Shown here one piece after another: positions 26,927-36,159 of a stretch of DNA of 63,136 nt (positions are counted from its first letter, which is position 1; each line of letters opens with the position of its first letter). The stretch covers positions 1-63,136 of the forward strand of contig JAIKYU010000072.1 of the NCBI GenBank assembly GCA_024682835.1, given 5' to 3'. Origin of the DNA: Lachnospiraceae bacterium (lineage in GTDB: Bacteria > Bacillota > Clostridia > Lachnospirales > Lachnospiraceae). The position numbers and the translations under genes were made by a program. The notes beneath the pieces are model-generated. The model was not told the DNA's origin. It was given only the letters and a program-made list of their open reading frames with translations, and made no database searches.

Positions 26927-27736
26927 TCAGAATTCCAGCACCCCGGACAAATCCGCACGAGGAGCAACATGGATAGGAAAATCATTGCCGTGAAACGGCG
27001 TGTCTGAAAGCTCAATTTCCACGCGCACCGTTTCATAGGCCAGCTCAGGCAGATTGTTCTTCTCGGAGAGATGTCCGAGCAGAATGCCCTTCATCCGATT
27101 GTGCAACAGCCGGGACAGAAGCTCACCTGCCGCGTCGTTGGAGAGATGACCGGTGTCGCTTAAGATCCGCTGCTTTAACTGATAGGGATAAGGTCCCGCC
27201 TGGAGCATGCGCACATCGTGATTGGCCTCCAGAAGCAGCACATCCACGCCGGAAAGCGCCTCCTCAATCCGTCTGTCAAAACAGCCCAGATCCGTAGCAA
27301 CCGCGGCACGTTTTACCCGCTCCGTGCCTGTCTGCGTGACGGTATAGGCCACAGGCTCCCGCGCGTCGTGACAGATCGTGATCGGAAGAATCGACAGATC
27401 CCTGATCTGCGTCTCCTCTTCCGCCCGCACAACCCGACAGAGCGCTTCATCGATTACGTGGGATTTGTCCGCCGCCCGGATCCCGCGCAGCGTCCCTTCC
27501 GTGGCATAGAGACCGACGCCGAATTTCTTTTCGATCATCGGCAGCCCCTGGATATGATCACTATGTTCATGGGTTACGAAAATGGCGTCGATATCCTGCA
27601 GCGAAAGCCCGAGATCCTTAAGGCCCTCCACTGTCCGTTTCATGGACACGCCGGCGTCAATCAGAATATGTGTGTTTTCTGTTCCGATATAGGTACAGTT
27701 GCCGCTCGATCCGCTGGCAATCGTTGCCATTCGCAC
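26927..27736 (-). CDS. WalJ/YycJ-like metallo-beta-lactamase-fold hydrolase
   Basis: A 269-residue MBL-fold protein. The metal ligands are visible as THEHSDH (near residue 56), with further histidines in ICHDA and GHLSE. The start SGSSGNCTYIGTENTHILIDAG is the signature of the YycJ/WalJ group, described as nucleases or DNA-damage-related enzymes. The gene is not next to the WalKR two-component genes where yycJ normally sits. The reading starts with GTG at 27736, 9 bases after GGAAGGG, while an ATG two codons later is also possible. It lies 6 bases after the FtsA-like gene. Confidence 0.88.
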   Translation of the reverse strand: MRMATIASGSSGNCTYIGTENTHILIDAGVSMKRTVEGLKDLGLSLQDIDAIFVTHEHSDHIQGLPMIEKKFGVGLYATEGTLRGIRAADKSHVIDEALCRVVRAEEETQIRDLSILPITICHDAREPVAYTVTQTGTERVKRAAVATDLGCFDRRIEEALSGVDVLLLEANHDVRMLQAGPYPYQLKQRILSDTGHLSNDAAGELLSRLLHNRMKGILLGHLSEKNNLPELAYETVRVEIELSDTPFHGNDFPIHVAPRADLSGVLEF

Positions 27737-27742
27737 GGCCCG

Positions 27743-30199
27743 TCACCCTTCCTTCCAGTAGATTTCGATCTTGTCTCCTTCCGAGAGCACCTGCATGTAG
27801 TCCGGCGTAGCGCCGTTGACCTGGGTCACAATGGCTCGTCCGTTGGAGTTTCTGAGATCAAAATCGATATAATCAAATATGTCCACAAAAATATACTCGC
27901 TCTTGCCTGAAAGCGTCAAATTTTCACCGTTGATCACGATGTGCAGATCCCTGGGGCCCTCGGGCAGCGTCTCTGTCTGATCCTCCTCAATTCCCTGCTC
28001 GATTTCCGCAGTGACCTCCTCTGTCGCCTGCTTCAGCGCCGCATAATCATCAAAGAGGTTCATCTGCTCGTCTGCCTGCGCGCGCAGCTGTTTCATCTCG
28101 TCGGAAATCTCAGGCTCCGTCTCTGCCGCGGAAGTTCCCGTGACGGCCTCACCAGGCCCCGGCACCGGCTGCGCGGGACGGGCATTTTCCATAGATGTCT
28201 GTCCATACACGGAGGATGCTCTCTCCACAGTTTCTGCAGGCTTCGTCTGATCACCTGCGGCGCTCTCCTTTGCTTCCCGTGCTGTCTGCCGCACGGGCGG
28301 CTCATCGCTCGGCTCATCATAGACGGGTTTGAAGGCAGGCTTTGATTCCTTCGATCCCTGACCGCTCTGTGCGCGCTCCTCCGGATCGTACTCCTCCCCG
28401 TCGTCGTCTGACAAATCACCAAACTGCTCCGCGGCGGGTGCTCTGCGGAATTCCACCTTGAAATTTTCGTAGACCGGCGTATCCGGACCGGCAACCTCAT
28501 TGTTGACGTAAATCACGGTGTCCGGTGTGAGCTCGATATCCAGCAGGGCCGCAATCTGCTCCGCCGTGTCATAATCCAGAATGCGGACGTCATCCCCGTC
28601 GTGGATGCCGTAAAACCCGGTCTGCATCTGTCCGTTGACATTTGCCACACGGGAGGCCTCGACATCCTGCCCGTTGACATTGACCTTAAAGCTCGTCTTG
28701 AATTCGGGAAGCGCCTCGATGTCCATTTTTGCCGCAGGCCCCGTGGTTGAGCGCCTCACCTCGATAATGTCATTGCCGTGAAGCTGAGCATGAATATCGG
28801 AAGGCTGGCCGTTCAACAGGATCTCCGCAGATTCGCCGGGCTTCCCGCGGACGATCCGCTCCTTGCCATTGATCGTAAAGACCAGATCCTTGCCTCGCTT
28901 GGGGAACAGATCCTCATTCGGGAATTCCACCTGCATGGCGACATCGCCGATGGCAAGCTTTCCGTTGTCATAGAGCTTGACCTGCTCGCCGTTAAAACTC
29001 ACGAAAACAAAGTTGTTGCTGGATGCGTAGTAGCTCATGCAGATACCGAGCGGGGTCACCATACGGGAATCGCGCTCGATGCCGTCATTGGACATGAAAA
29101 CGATTTCCTTCATGACCTCCTCGCCGCGCAGGGCCACACGCTCATCCGGGAGTCCCATGCTTTTTGCCACCGCCTGTGCATAGCCGGGAATCTTTCCGCC
29201 GCCGCCCACGATAAAGATCGCGCTGACCGGCTCACCGCCGTTGAGCCTTAAGATCTCTTTCGTCACCTGGTCGGCCATCTCCTCGACGGCAGGCTTCGCG
29301 ACAGAAAGAATCTCCGCTGCGTCCACCTCCTTGTCCAGCCCCATGATATCCGTATAACTGACCTTTTTTTCCTTGCTGGCACGGATTTTGATATCATCCC
29401 CGGTGTTGAAATCGACCAGGCAGTGCTTGGCGATCACCTCCGTCAGATGATCTCCCGCCACGGGGAGCATGCCATAGGCGATGATCGTTCCGTCATCCGT
29501 AATGCAGATATCAGAGGTTCCGGCGCCCACATCGATCAGCGCCAGATTCAGCATCCGGAATTTCTCGGGAATGGCGACCTCAATGGCCGCGATCGGCTCC
29601 AGGGTGAGATTGGCCACCGTGAGACCTGCCCGTTCACAGGCCTTATACAGGCCGTCCACCACATCATCCGGCAGGAATGTCGCGATCAGATCCACGGAAA
29701 CCCGTCCCGCGTCATGTCCCTCCAGATTGGCGATCTGATAATCGTTCAGGTAGTAATGCATCGTCGAATAACCGACGAGGTAGTATTTGAGGAAATCTCC
29801 CTCCTGTTCCTTCAGAAACTCGGCGTAGGCCTGCTCCACAGCCCCCGATTCCAGATGATACACATCCTCGTCCGTCACGGTGTGACCATCCGGAAACTCC
29901 ATGGTGAAATGGGTCTGTACCGTCTTGAGCACGCGTCCGGCGGCAGCGATACAGACGTCGGTCAGTGCGATGTTGGTCGATTCCTCCAGGTCGTTTTTCA
30001 CCTGCCTGATCGTGCCTGCAACCTTGCCGATATCATGGATCTGGCCGTCCAGCATGGAGCGTGTCTCATGCTCGCGAACACGCTGCGCAATGCAGTAAAA
30101 CCGGTCCTTTTCCATGTAACCGACCGTGCCGACGACACTTCTGGTGCCCAAATCAAGGCCGAATACAACCTTTTCAGTCCGCTGATCTTTTCGTTCCAC
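27743..30199 (-). CDS. Large FtsA-like actin-fold protein with extended C-terminus
   Basis: An 818-residue protein. Residues 1 to about 385 form an FtsA/PilM-type actin-fold ATPase with the phosphate-1 loop (FGLDLGTRSV), phosphate-2 loop (LIDVGAGTSDI) and adenosine motif (IFIVGGGGKIPG). After this come several beta-rich segments (about 400-590) with repeated INGKERI/LNGQPSD/VNGQDVEA-type strands that look like small beta-grasp modules. A disordered acidic/glutamine-rich linker (about 590-740) and a final beta-rich module (LHIVINGENLTLSGKSEYIF to the end) complete it. True FtsA is about 420 residues with a membrane-binding helix, which is not obvious here. Clostridia often carry such long FtsA-domain proteins besides divisome FtsA; the role is unknown. 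Its start overlaps coaE by 26 bases. Confidence 0.82.
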   Translation of the reverse strand: MERKDQRTEKVVFGLDLGTRSVVGTVGYMEKDRFYCIAQRVREHETRSMLDGQIHDIGKVAGTIRQVKNDLEESTNIALTDVCIAAAGRVLKTVQTHFTMEFPDGHTVTDEDVYHLESGAVEQAYAEFLKEQEGDFLKYYLVGYSTMHYYLNDYQIANLEGHDAGRVSVDLIATFLPDDVVDGLYKACERAGLTVANLTLEPIAAIEVAIPEKFRMLNLALIDVGAGTSDICITDDGTIIAYGMLPVAGDHLTEVIAKHCLVDFNTGDDIKIRASKEKKVSYTDIMGLDKEVDAAEILSVAKPAVEEMADQVTKEILRLNGGEPVSAIFIVGGGGKIPGYAQAVAKSMGLPDERVALRGEEVMKEIVFMSNDGIERDSRMVTPLGICMSYYASSNNFVFVSFNGEQVKLYDNGKLAIGDVAMQVEFPNEDLFPKRGKDLVFTINGKERIVRGKPGESAEILLNGQPSDIHAQLHGNDIIEVRRSTTGPAAKMDIEALPEFKTSFKVNVNGQDVEASRVANVNGQMQTGFYGIHDGDDVRILDYDTAEQIAALLDIELTPDTVIYVNNEVAGPDTPVYENFKVEFRRAPAAEQFGDLSDDDGEEYDPEERAQSGQGSKESKPAFKPVYDEPSDEPPVRQTAREAKESAAGDQTKPAETVERASSVYGQTSMENARPAQPVPGPGEAVTGTSAAETEPEISDEMKQLRAQADEQMNLFDDYAALKQATEEVTAEIEQGIEEDQTETLPEGPRDLHIVINGENLTLSGKSEYIFVDIFDYIDFDLRNSNGRAIVTQVNGATPDYMQVLSEGDKIEIYWKEG

Positions 30200-30806
30200 C
30201 GATGTGCTCTCCTAAAATCCTGTTGATTCTCTTTTGTGTTTCTATCATATCATCGCTGTTGTCGATCACCACAACGCAATGCTCCCTGAATTCCCTGTCC
30301 GAAAGCTGTCCCTTAAGAATCTGTGATATCTTTTCCTCTGAATAGCCCCGCGATGCCGAAAGCCGCTTTCTTCGGACCGATTCCTCCGCGTAGATGTACC
30401 ACAGTTCATCCACCAGCTCTTCGTATCCGTTTTCGATCAGAAGCGCCGCTTCCACAAACACGAAATCGTAACGTCCCGCTGCTCTCTCCGCTTCGATCAA
30501 TGCGCGGATCCGTGCGTTGACCGCCGGATGCAGAATGTCATTCACCTGCTTAAGGAGACGCTCGTCCGCAAAGATCTTCTCAGCCATCCGTCCGCTGTCA
30601 ATCTCACCGGCATCGTCCAGCACATCCGGTCCCAGAAGCGCAAGCAGCGGTTCAAAACACTCCTCCCCGCGCTTTCTGAGCTTTCCCGCCTCGGGATCCG
30701 CATAGATCACCAGGCACAGATAATGCTTCTCGATATAGGCCAGACAGGCACTCTTACCGGAGCCCACTCCGCCGGTAACACCGATGACAAACGGACGTCT
30801 ATTCAT
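30174..30806 (-). CDS. coaE: Dephospho-CoA kinase
   Basis: A 210-residue P-loop kinase that phosphorylates the 3'-hydroxyl of dephospho-CoA in the last step of CoA synthesis. Walker A is GVTGGVGSGKS; the family motif VFVEAALLIENGYEELVDELWYIY and the lid region are present. Normal length. It overlaps polA by 4 bases (its ATG within the polA stop) and the FtsA-like gene by 26. polA-coaE neighbourhood is common in clostridia. Confidence 0.95.
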   Translation of the reverse strand: MNRRPFVIGVTGGVGSGKSACLAYIEKHYLCLVIYADPEAGKLRKRGEECFEPLLALLGPDVLDDAGEIDSGRMAEKIFADERLLKQVNDILHPAVNARIRALIEAERAAGRYDFVFVEAALLIENGYEELVDELWYIYAEESVRRKRLSASRGYSEEKISQILKGQLSDREFREHCVVVIDNSDDMIETQKRINRILGEHIGGTKRSAD

Positions 30807-33556
30807 TTTGCTTCGTACCAGCTGCTGCCGAAATGACAGTCTACCTCGAGCGGCACGGTAAGCCTGGCAGCGTCCATCATCTCCCCGACAAGGATCCGCC
30901 CCACCTGCTCCTGCTCACCCTCCGCCGTCTCGATCACCAGTTCATCATGAATCTGCAGGATCAGCCGTGATTTGAGCGACTCGTCACGCAGCTTCTTCCA
31001 GACGCGAATCATCGCGATCTTCATGATATCCGCTGCAGTCCCCTGAATCGGCGCATTCATGGCCACGCGTTCACCGAAGGAACGTTGCATGAAGTTGCTG
31101 CTCGAAAGCTCCGGAACGGGCCGTCTTCTTCCGTAGAGCGTCTGCGCGTATCCGGTTTCCTTTGCCGCGGCCACCAGTTTATCCAGGAAGGCCTTCACCC
31201 CCGGATAGGTCTCGAAATACTGGCGGATGTACTCCGCCGCTTCCTTTCGGGAGATGTCGATATTCTGGCTCAGGCCGAAGGAGCTGATCCCGTAAACGAT
31301 ACCGAAATTCACTGCCTTGGCATTGCGCCGCATGAGCGGCGTCACCTCATCAAAGGGGACGCCGAACACCCTGGACGCCGTGATGGCATGGATATCCCGG
31401 CCCTCCCGATAGGCTTCGATCAGATCCTGATCCCCCGACATGGCCGCCAGAATCCGCAGCTCAATCTGGGAATAATCCGCATCCGCGAAGAGGAAGCCCT
31501 CTGCCGGCACAAACACCCGCCGGATGGCCCGTCCCTGCTCCGTGCGCATCGGGATATTCTGGAGATTCGGATCGGAGGAGCTGATCCGTCCCGTCGCCGT
31601 AACCGTCTGATGAAAGCTTGTATGGATCCGACCGTCCGCGCCGATATAATCGGAAAGTCCGTCCGCATAGGTGCTCTTTAACTTCGTCAGTCCCCGATAT
31701 TCCAGAATATCCCTGACGATGGGTGCCTCCTCGGAAAGCTTTTCCAGCACATCAGCTGCCGTGGAGTAGCCGGTCTTCGTCTTCTTCCCGCCCGGCAGAT
31801 GCATCTTTTCAAACAGCATCTCACCCAGCTGTTTGGGTGAATTGATGTTAAAGATTTCTCCGGCCGCGTCATAGATGGCCTGCTCCAGCTTATCGATGCG
31901 GCCCGTCAGTTCCTCCCCGTATGCGCGGAGCTCGTCCCTGCGCACGCGGATCCCCAGGCGTTCCATATCATACAGGATATAGGACAGCGGCATCTCAATT
32001 TCCCTGAACAGCGCGCTCATCCCGTTTTCCTCAAGCTTCTTATCCAGCACGCCGGCCGCGAAAAACGCACACCGCGCTGTCTGGACGGCGTAGTCTGCCG
32101 CTTCTTCGGGAAGTGCACGGAAGCTCTCCTTCCCGAAAATCTCCACTCTGGAACGAAGCGCTGTGCCCAGATGCAGCGCCGCAACATCCTCCGGCGTCAG
32201 ATCGCCCGACAGAGGATTCAGCAGATAGGCGGCAATTTTGATGTCAAAGATCTGCGTCGAACCGGGATCCTCATAGAGCACACGGGCCGGTGTGAAAAAC
32301 GCATAACTCTCCTTTGCACCGAATACAGCAAGATTCTTTTTCTCCGAAAGCCGATGCAACTCTTCCGCAAGGAGCGAAGGCGTCACTTCTCCGCCTGCCG
32401 GGAAATAGACAGGAGCGCGATCCGGCGCCGTAAAGAGAGCGGCACCGATCAGTCTGCTTCCCGTATTCTCCGCCTCATTTCCAAGCCGCAGGGTCAGCTG
32501 TCCCTCCGGCTGTTCGATATTTTGATCGAATAATATCGATAATCCGACAAACTCGGAAGAGCACTCACAGGCCTCTGAAAACAGAAGGCGCGCCTGTTCC
32601 GACGATCGGCAGATCTGAGGAGTCAGCAGGGAGTCCCGGCCTTCTTTCGTCTCATCTGTCCCTGTTTCCGCCTCCTGAGGAAAACGGTTCAGCAGATTTT
32701 TGAATCCCAGACGTCGGTATTCGCCATAGGCGGCCTTCGTGAAGTAGGCATTCGGATCCCCGCCGGGGATCATGGCCTGTTCCAGCGAAAAATCATAAGG
32801 CGCATCGGTATCGATCGTCGCCAGCGTCCTGGAGAGCTCATAATCGTCGCGGTGATTCTCGACGGTCTCCCGCAGCGCTTTTTTGAAAATCTCCTGCGCA
32901 CGTGCAAAAACCGCTTCCCCGGAGCCGAACTGCTTCATCAGATCCATGGCGGTTTTCTCTCCAACCTTGGGCAGTCCCGGAATATTGTCGGACGCGTCCC
33001 CCATCAAGGCCTTGAGATCGATAAAGCGCTCTCCCGAAACACCCCACTCCGCTTCCACGGCAGCTGCGTCGTAGCGCGTCACCGTCGTCTGGCCGCGCAC
33101 GGTCTTCGGCTGCGCCACGATGATCCGGTCGGTCGCAATCTGAAGCAGATCGCGATCCCCCGATACAATTGTCACATCAAGGCCCTTCGCCTCGCTCCGC
33201 TTCGCTGCCGTTCCCAAGAGGTCATCCGCCTCAAGGCCGGCCTGCTCCATGCGGTAAACCCCCATGGTGTCCAGCACCTGCTTTAAGAGAGGCACCTGTT
33301 CCCTGAGCTCCGAAGGCATCGGTTTCCGCTTTCCCTTGTATGCCGCGAAGATCTCATGTCGAAACGTCGGCGCGTGAACATCAAAAGCAACCGCCAGTGC
33401 CTTCGGTTTTTCTTCATCAATAAATCGAAATAAAATATTCAAAAAACCGTACACCGCGCCGGTGTGAAGGCCCTCGGCGTTTGTCAGATCCGGGAGGCCG
33501 TAAAACGCGCGGTTGATGATGCTGTGTCCGTCGATGAGAAGCAGTCTGTCTGCCAT
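30803..33556 (-). CDS. polA: DNA polymerase I
   Basis: A 917-residue family A polymerase for Okazaki-fragment processing and repair. The N-terminal 5'-3' exonuclease domain (about 1-290) has its acidic metal ligands (LLIDGHSIINRAFY, AFDVHAPTFRHE, GLEADDLLGT). The central 3'-5' exonuclease-like domain (about 320-520) lacks the expected DxE start (it reads FVGLSILFDQ), so proofreading is probably lost, as in many Bacillota. The polymerase domain has motif A (DADYSQIELRILAAMSG), motif B (RRNAKAVNFGIVYG) and motif C (LQIHDELVIE). First gene of the polA-coaE-FtsA-like-WalJ series. Confidence 0.96.
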   Translation of the reverse strand: MADRLLLIDGHSIINRAFYGLPDLTNAEGLHTGAVYGFLNILFRFIDEEKPKALAVAFDVHAPTFRHEIFAAYKGKRKPMPSELREQVPLLKQVLDTMGVYRMEQAGLEADDLLGTAAKRSEAKGLDVTIVSGDRDLLQIATDRIIVAQPKTVRGQTTVTRYDAAAVEAEWGVSGERFIDLKALMGDASDNIPGLPKVGEKTAMDLMKQFGSGEAVFARAQEIFKKALRETVENHRDDYELSRTLATIDTDAPYDFSLEQAMIPGGDPNAYFTKAAYGEYRRLGFKNLLNRFPQEAETGTDETKEGRDSLLTPQICRSSEQARLLFSEACECSSEFVGLSILFDQNIEQPEGQLTLRLGNEAENTGSRLIGAALFTAPDRAPVYFPAGGEVTPSLLAEELHRLSEKKNLAVFGAKESYAFFTPARVLYEDPGSTQIFDIKIAAYLLNPLSGDLTPEDVAALHLGTALRSRVEIFGKESFRALPEEAADYAVQTARCAFFAAGVLDKKLEENGMSALFREIEMPLSYILYDMERLGIRVRRDELRAYGEELTGRIDKLEQAIYDAAGEIFNINSPKQLGEMLFEKMHLPGGKKTKTGYSTAADVLEKLSEEAPIVRDILEYRGLTKLKSTYADGLSDYIGADGRIHTSFHQTVTATGRISSSDPNLQNIPMRTEQGRAIRRVFVPAEGFLFADADYSQIELRILAAMSGDQDLIEAYREGRDIHAITASRVFGVPFDEVTPLMRRNAKAVNFGIVYGISSFGLSQNIDISRKEAAEYIRQYFETYPGVKAFLDKLVAAAKETGYAQTLYGRRRPVPELSSSNFMQRSFGERVAMNAPIQGTAADIMKIAMIRVWKKLRDESLKSRLILQIHDELVIETAEGEQEQVGRILVGEMMDAARLTVPLEVDCHFGSSWYEAK

Positions 33557-33577
33557 TGCTTCGTCCGTTTCCTTCTG

Positions 33578-33916
33578 TTACAACAATACAATCCAGCTGA
33601 TGATGACGACCGTCACCACGCCGAGAATGACGGCGCCGATTCCGAGTCCGGCAAACCGCTGGAGACTTCTTCTGCGATTGAGCCTTGTTTTGGCTGCCCG
33701 GATCATCCGCTGGTACTCATTGCCCAGATGAAAGGTCCGCCCGTCCTCCAGACGTTCAAGGCCGATGCGCACCAGCAGCCGGATCGTCAGCTCTTCCCGG
33801 CATTCCCTGCAGGTCTCAATATGCTGAAGAAAGGCTTCGAGTTCATCATTATCCAGATCGTCCTCAAAAAATGGCTCGATCTGCTTTTCACAGATTTTAC
33901 ACTCCGCCGTTTCCAT
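33578..33916 (-). CDS. Small zinc-finger (zf-HC2-like) membrane protein
   Basis: A 112-residue protein. The N-terminal cytoplasmic part has cysteine pairs (AECKICEKQIEPFF and HIETCRECREEL, the latter an HxxxCxxC motif as in anti-sigma zinc fingers). A basic stretch leads to a C-terminal membrane helix (about 90-111, GIGAVILGVVTVVIISWIVLL). That layout resembles RsiW/ZAS-type anti-sigma factors without an outward domain, but no sigma factor gene is adjacent. It overlaps the end of the EAL gene by 20 bases and precedes polA by 21 bases. Function unknown. Confidence 0.75.
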   Translation of the reverse strand: METAECKICEKQIEPFFEDDLDNDELEAFLQHIETCRECREELTIRLLVRIGLERLEDGRTFHLGNEYQRMIRAAKTRLNRRRSLQRFAGLGIGAVILGVVTVVIISWIVLL

Positions 33917-35870
33917 CTGCGAGCAGCTTCTTTAGTATCTCTCCGGGAATGACACAATACGCATACGCATCCCGGGCAAGGATTTCCGCCGCGGCGGTCA
34001 GATCCGCCGCCTCATCTGTCCGCCAGTCCGCACAAAGCTGTGTTTTTATCCCCAATGAATCCCCTACCAGAAGCACCTTTCCGTTCCGCTTTTTGGTTAC
34101 GTCGGAGATGCTGTGTTCGGGCATAGCCTCCCCGTTGCGGTATTCCGGCACCTCCGACTCGTCCAGGAGATTCGCGAATTCCTCTTCCGGTATCGGTCTG
34201 GAGAAGAAATAGCCCTGAATGGAATCACAGCCGATGTCATTCAAAAACCGCGCCTGCTCCTCCGTCTCCACACCCTCGGCAATCGTGGGGATCGACAGGC
34301 GGTTGGCGAGGTTGATGATCGTGGAAAGGACCTTTTTGCTTCGTTCGGCACCATCGCCGGAGGCGATATCCATCGTCAGTCCCCGGTCGATTTTCATAAT
34401 ATCCACAGGCATGTCCTTCAGCACATTCAAGGATGAATACCCGCTGCCGAAATCATCCATCAGAATGATAAAGCCCTTCTCCCTCAGATCATGGATCGTC
34501 TCCGCCAGCTGATGCTGCACCTCTTCGTCAATGTAGGCGCTCTCCGTCACCTCGATGTGCAGCCAGGAGGGATCAATCCCGTATTTTACGATCAGTGCCG
34601 CCAGATCCTCGGACAGCTTCGGATTGCAGATATCCTGTCTGGACATATTCACGGAGATCGGCACGATCTTGCGGCCGGCCTCCATCCTGTCATGCATGAA
34701 TTTCAGTACCATCTCCCAGACGCAGGTGTCCAGCTTTGAGATAAAGCCGTTTTTCTCCATCACGGGCACAAAGCTGCCCGGCGCCAGCAGTCCTCTATCC
34801 GGATGCTGCCAGCGCACGAGCGCCTCCGCGCTCATCAGTGTCTTCGAATCGGAGAGATAAACCGGCTGATAATAGACGATGAATTCGTCATTTTTCAGTG
34901 CCCTTTCGGCCTGCGCAACCAGCTCCTGCTCCTCCAGCAGTGCCTTGCGCAGCTCATTGTCATAGTAGGCATAGCGTTTTGTCAGATTGTGTTTGACGGT
35001 GGAACAGGCCAGATAAGCCTGCTCGATGATATCCGCCACCTCCAGGGATCTGGGAGGAATCTCGCAGATACCGAAATGCATGAGAATGCGATAATTGATG
35101 TCCAGCTCCTGAAGCTTCTCATCGACCCAGGCACAGAACCGGTCGGGATTGATCTGATCCATCGGCAGGCAGGCCGCAAACCGATCCGAGCCGATGCGCC
35201 CGTAGGAGCCGGGAATATTATTCTTAAACAGCTCGGCAAAATGCATCTTCAGCTGTCCGGCGATGAGCTTGAGAATATGATCTCCCACCTCATCCCCGAA
35301 CATGTTATTGATCGTCTTGAAGCTGTCCACATCGCTGACGATGATGCCGAACCGGGTGCCGGGACAGGCCGCCAGAACCTCGGCGGTCTGCTGGCAGAAT
35401 CCCTTCATGTTGAAGATATTGGTCAGTGCATCATGCTCCACATAATGCTTTTTGATGATCTTTTCCGGATCCTTGTCATCATACCGGTGGAAGGTGACGA
35501 CGAAGAGCACCGCATCTCCCAGCGTCTCCAGCGGCCTTGCGTGAATGCGGCAGCGCATATACGAGCCGTCCATCCGCTTGACGGTGGCATCCATCGCCAC
35601 GGTGCTCTTCTGTTCGACAGCCACACCGAATTCCCGGTTCACACGGAGCTTGTCCTCGGTAGCGATATCCTCCAGATTGGTGATGTCGTGATCGCCGAAT
35701 TCGATCGCATCATGAGCGATCCCCGTCAGCTCGTAATACTCCCTGTTGGCGCACAAAACCTCTATCGACTGCTTTCTGCGGTCATCCCTGGAAATAAACG
35801 CCGCACAGGGGAAGGTCTTCACCATCTCCTTGTAATAACGCAGCTTTTCCGGACTCAGTCTTTCATCCAT
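33897..35870 (-). CDS. EAL cyclic-di-GMP phosphodiesterase with degenerate GGDEF
   Basis: A 657-residue soluble protein. Residues about 10-130 look like a PAS-type sensor (PCAAFISRDDRRKQSIEVLCANREYYELTG). A GGDEF-fold domain follows (about 150-300), but the active-site motif reads GSDRF, so it cannot make c-di-GMP and may bind GTP. The EAL domain (about 315-570) keeps the catalytic set: SAEALVRW, VNMSRQD, EVTESAY, MDDFGSGYSS, KIDRG, AEGVETEEQ and QGYFFSRP, so hydrolysis of c-di-GMP to pGpG is expected. About 75 C-terminal residues (VLLVGDSLGIKTQL onward) resemble the start of a receiver domain but lack its phospho-aspartate. It opposes the cyclase at 619-2361. It has its own promoter and ends overlapping the zinc-finger gene. 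Confidence 0.9.
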   Translation of the reverse strand: MDERLSPEKLRYYKEMVKTFPCAAFISRDDRRKQSIEVLCANREYYELTGIAHDAIEFGDHDITNLEDIATEDKLRVNREFGVAVEQKSTVAMDATVKRMDGSYMRCRIHARPLETLGDAVLFVVTFHRYDDKDPEKIIKKHYVEHDALTNIFNMKGFCQQTAEVLAACPGTRFGIIVSDVDSFKTINNMFGDEVGDHILKLIAGQLKMHFAELFKNNIPGSYGRIGSDRFAACLPMDQINPDRFCAWVDEKLQELDINYRILMHFGICEIPPRSLEVADIIEQAYLACSTVKHNLTKRYAYYDNELRKALLEEQELVAQAERALKNDEFIVYYQPVYLSDSKTLMSAEALVRWQHPDRGLLAPGSFVPVMEKNGFISKLDTCVWEMVLKFMHDRMEAGRKIVPISVNMSRQDICNPKLSEDLAALIVKYGIDPSWLHIEVTESAYIDEEVQHQLAETIHDLREKGFIILMDDFGSGYSSLNVLKDMPVDIMKIDRGLTMDIASGDGAERSKKVLSTIINLANRLSIPTIAEGVETEEQARFLNDIGCDSIQGYFFSRPIPEEEFANLLDESEVPEYRNGEAMPEHSISDVTKKRNGKVLLVGDSLGIKTQLCADWRTDEAADLTAAAEILARDAYAYCVIPGEILKKLLADGNGGV

Positions 35871-35982
35871 TGCTTTTTCTCCCCAGCATCTCCCGATCGC
35901 GCAGACCTGTCCGTTTTGCCAGCCTGCAATCCAGCCCGCGCACCAAGGGCATACCCCTTAAGTGCATGCCTGACATCCTTTG
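35871..35982 (-). other. Leader of the EAL gene
   Basis: About 110 untranslated bases. The minus-strand leader starts GATGTCAGG 5 bases after the -10 box and continues into a small hairpin, GGCAT / ATGCC (35947-35972). It then continues GC-rich to a GGGGAG site before the ATG. No cyclic-di-GMP riboswitch core was recognised. Confidence 0.5.
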
Positions 35983-36011
35983 ATTATAGCAAAAAAAAGC
36001 TTTCAGCACAA
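35983..36011 (-). promoter_or_regulatory. Promoter of the EAL gene
   Basis: Minus strand TTGTGC (36006-36011), 17-base spacer, TATAAT (35983-35988). It starts directly behind the tRNA-Val terminator and drives EAL, the zinc-finger gene and possibly polA onward. Confidence 0.65.
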
Positions 36012-36012
36012 C

Positions 36013-36060
36013 AAAAAAGCCGTTCGGAATATCGTCAACAGATATTCGTAAAACGGCTTT
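36013..36060 (-). terminator. Intrinsic terminator after tRNA-Val
   Basis: On the minus strand AAAGCCGTTTTACGAATATC pairs with GATATTCCGAACGGCTTT, followed by a run of T. It ends the tRNA transcript 3 bases after the tRNA. Confidence 0.8.
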
Positions 36061-36063
36061 CCA

Positions 36064-36136
36064 TGGGCGCAACGGGGCTCGAACCCGTGACCTCCCGCGT
36101 GTGAGGCGGACGCTCTCCCAGCTGAGCTATGCTCCC
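36064..36136 (-). tRNA. tRNA-Val(CAC)
   Basis: A 73-base cloverleaf on the minus strand. The acceptor is GGGAGCA / TGCGCCC with discriminator A. The D arm is GCTCAGCTGGGAGAGC, the anticodon stem TCCGC / GCGGG has loop CTCACAC (anticodon CAC, reading GUG), and the T arm is ACGGG TTCGAGC CCCGT. CCA is not encoded. Position 4 is A where valine tRNAs usually have C, giving an A-G mismatch in the acceptor stem at pair 4-69. Own promoter and terminator flank it, so it is a single-tRNA unit. Confidence 0.9.
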
Positions 36137-36159
36137 TAGGCAATACACATGCACAGATA

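Noticed and set aside
30803..33556. Missing 3'-5' exonuclease residues in PolA as a novelty
   Set aside because: Loss of proofreading is common among DNA polymerase I of Bacillota.
35871..35982. Cyclic-di-GMP riboswitch before the EAL gene
   Set aside because: The leader is GC-rich and begins with the shared GATGTCAGG motif, but neither the GEMM-I nor the GEMM-II core is visible.
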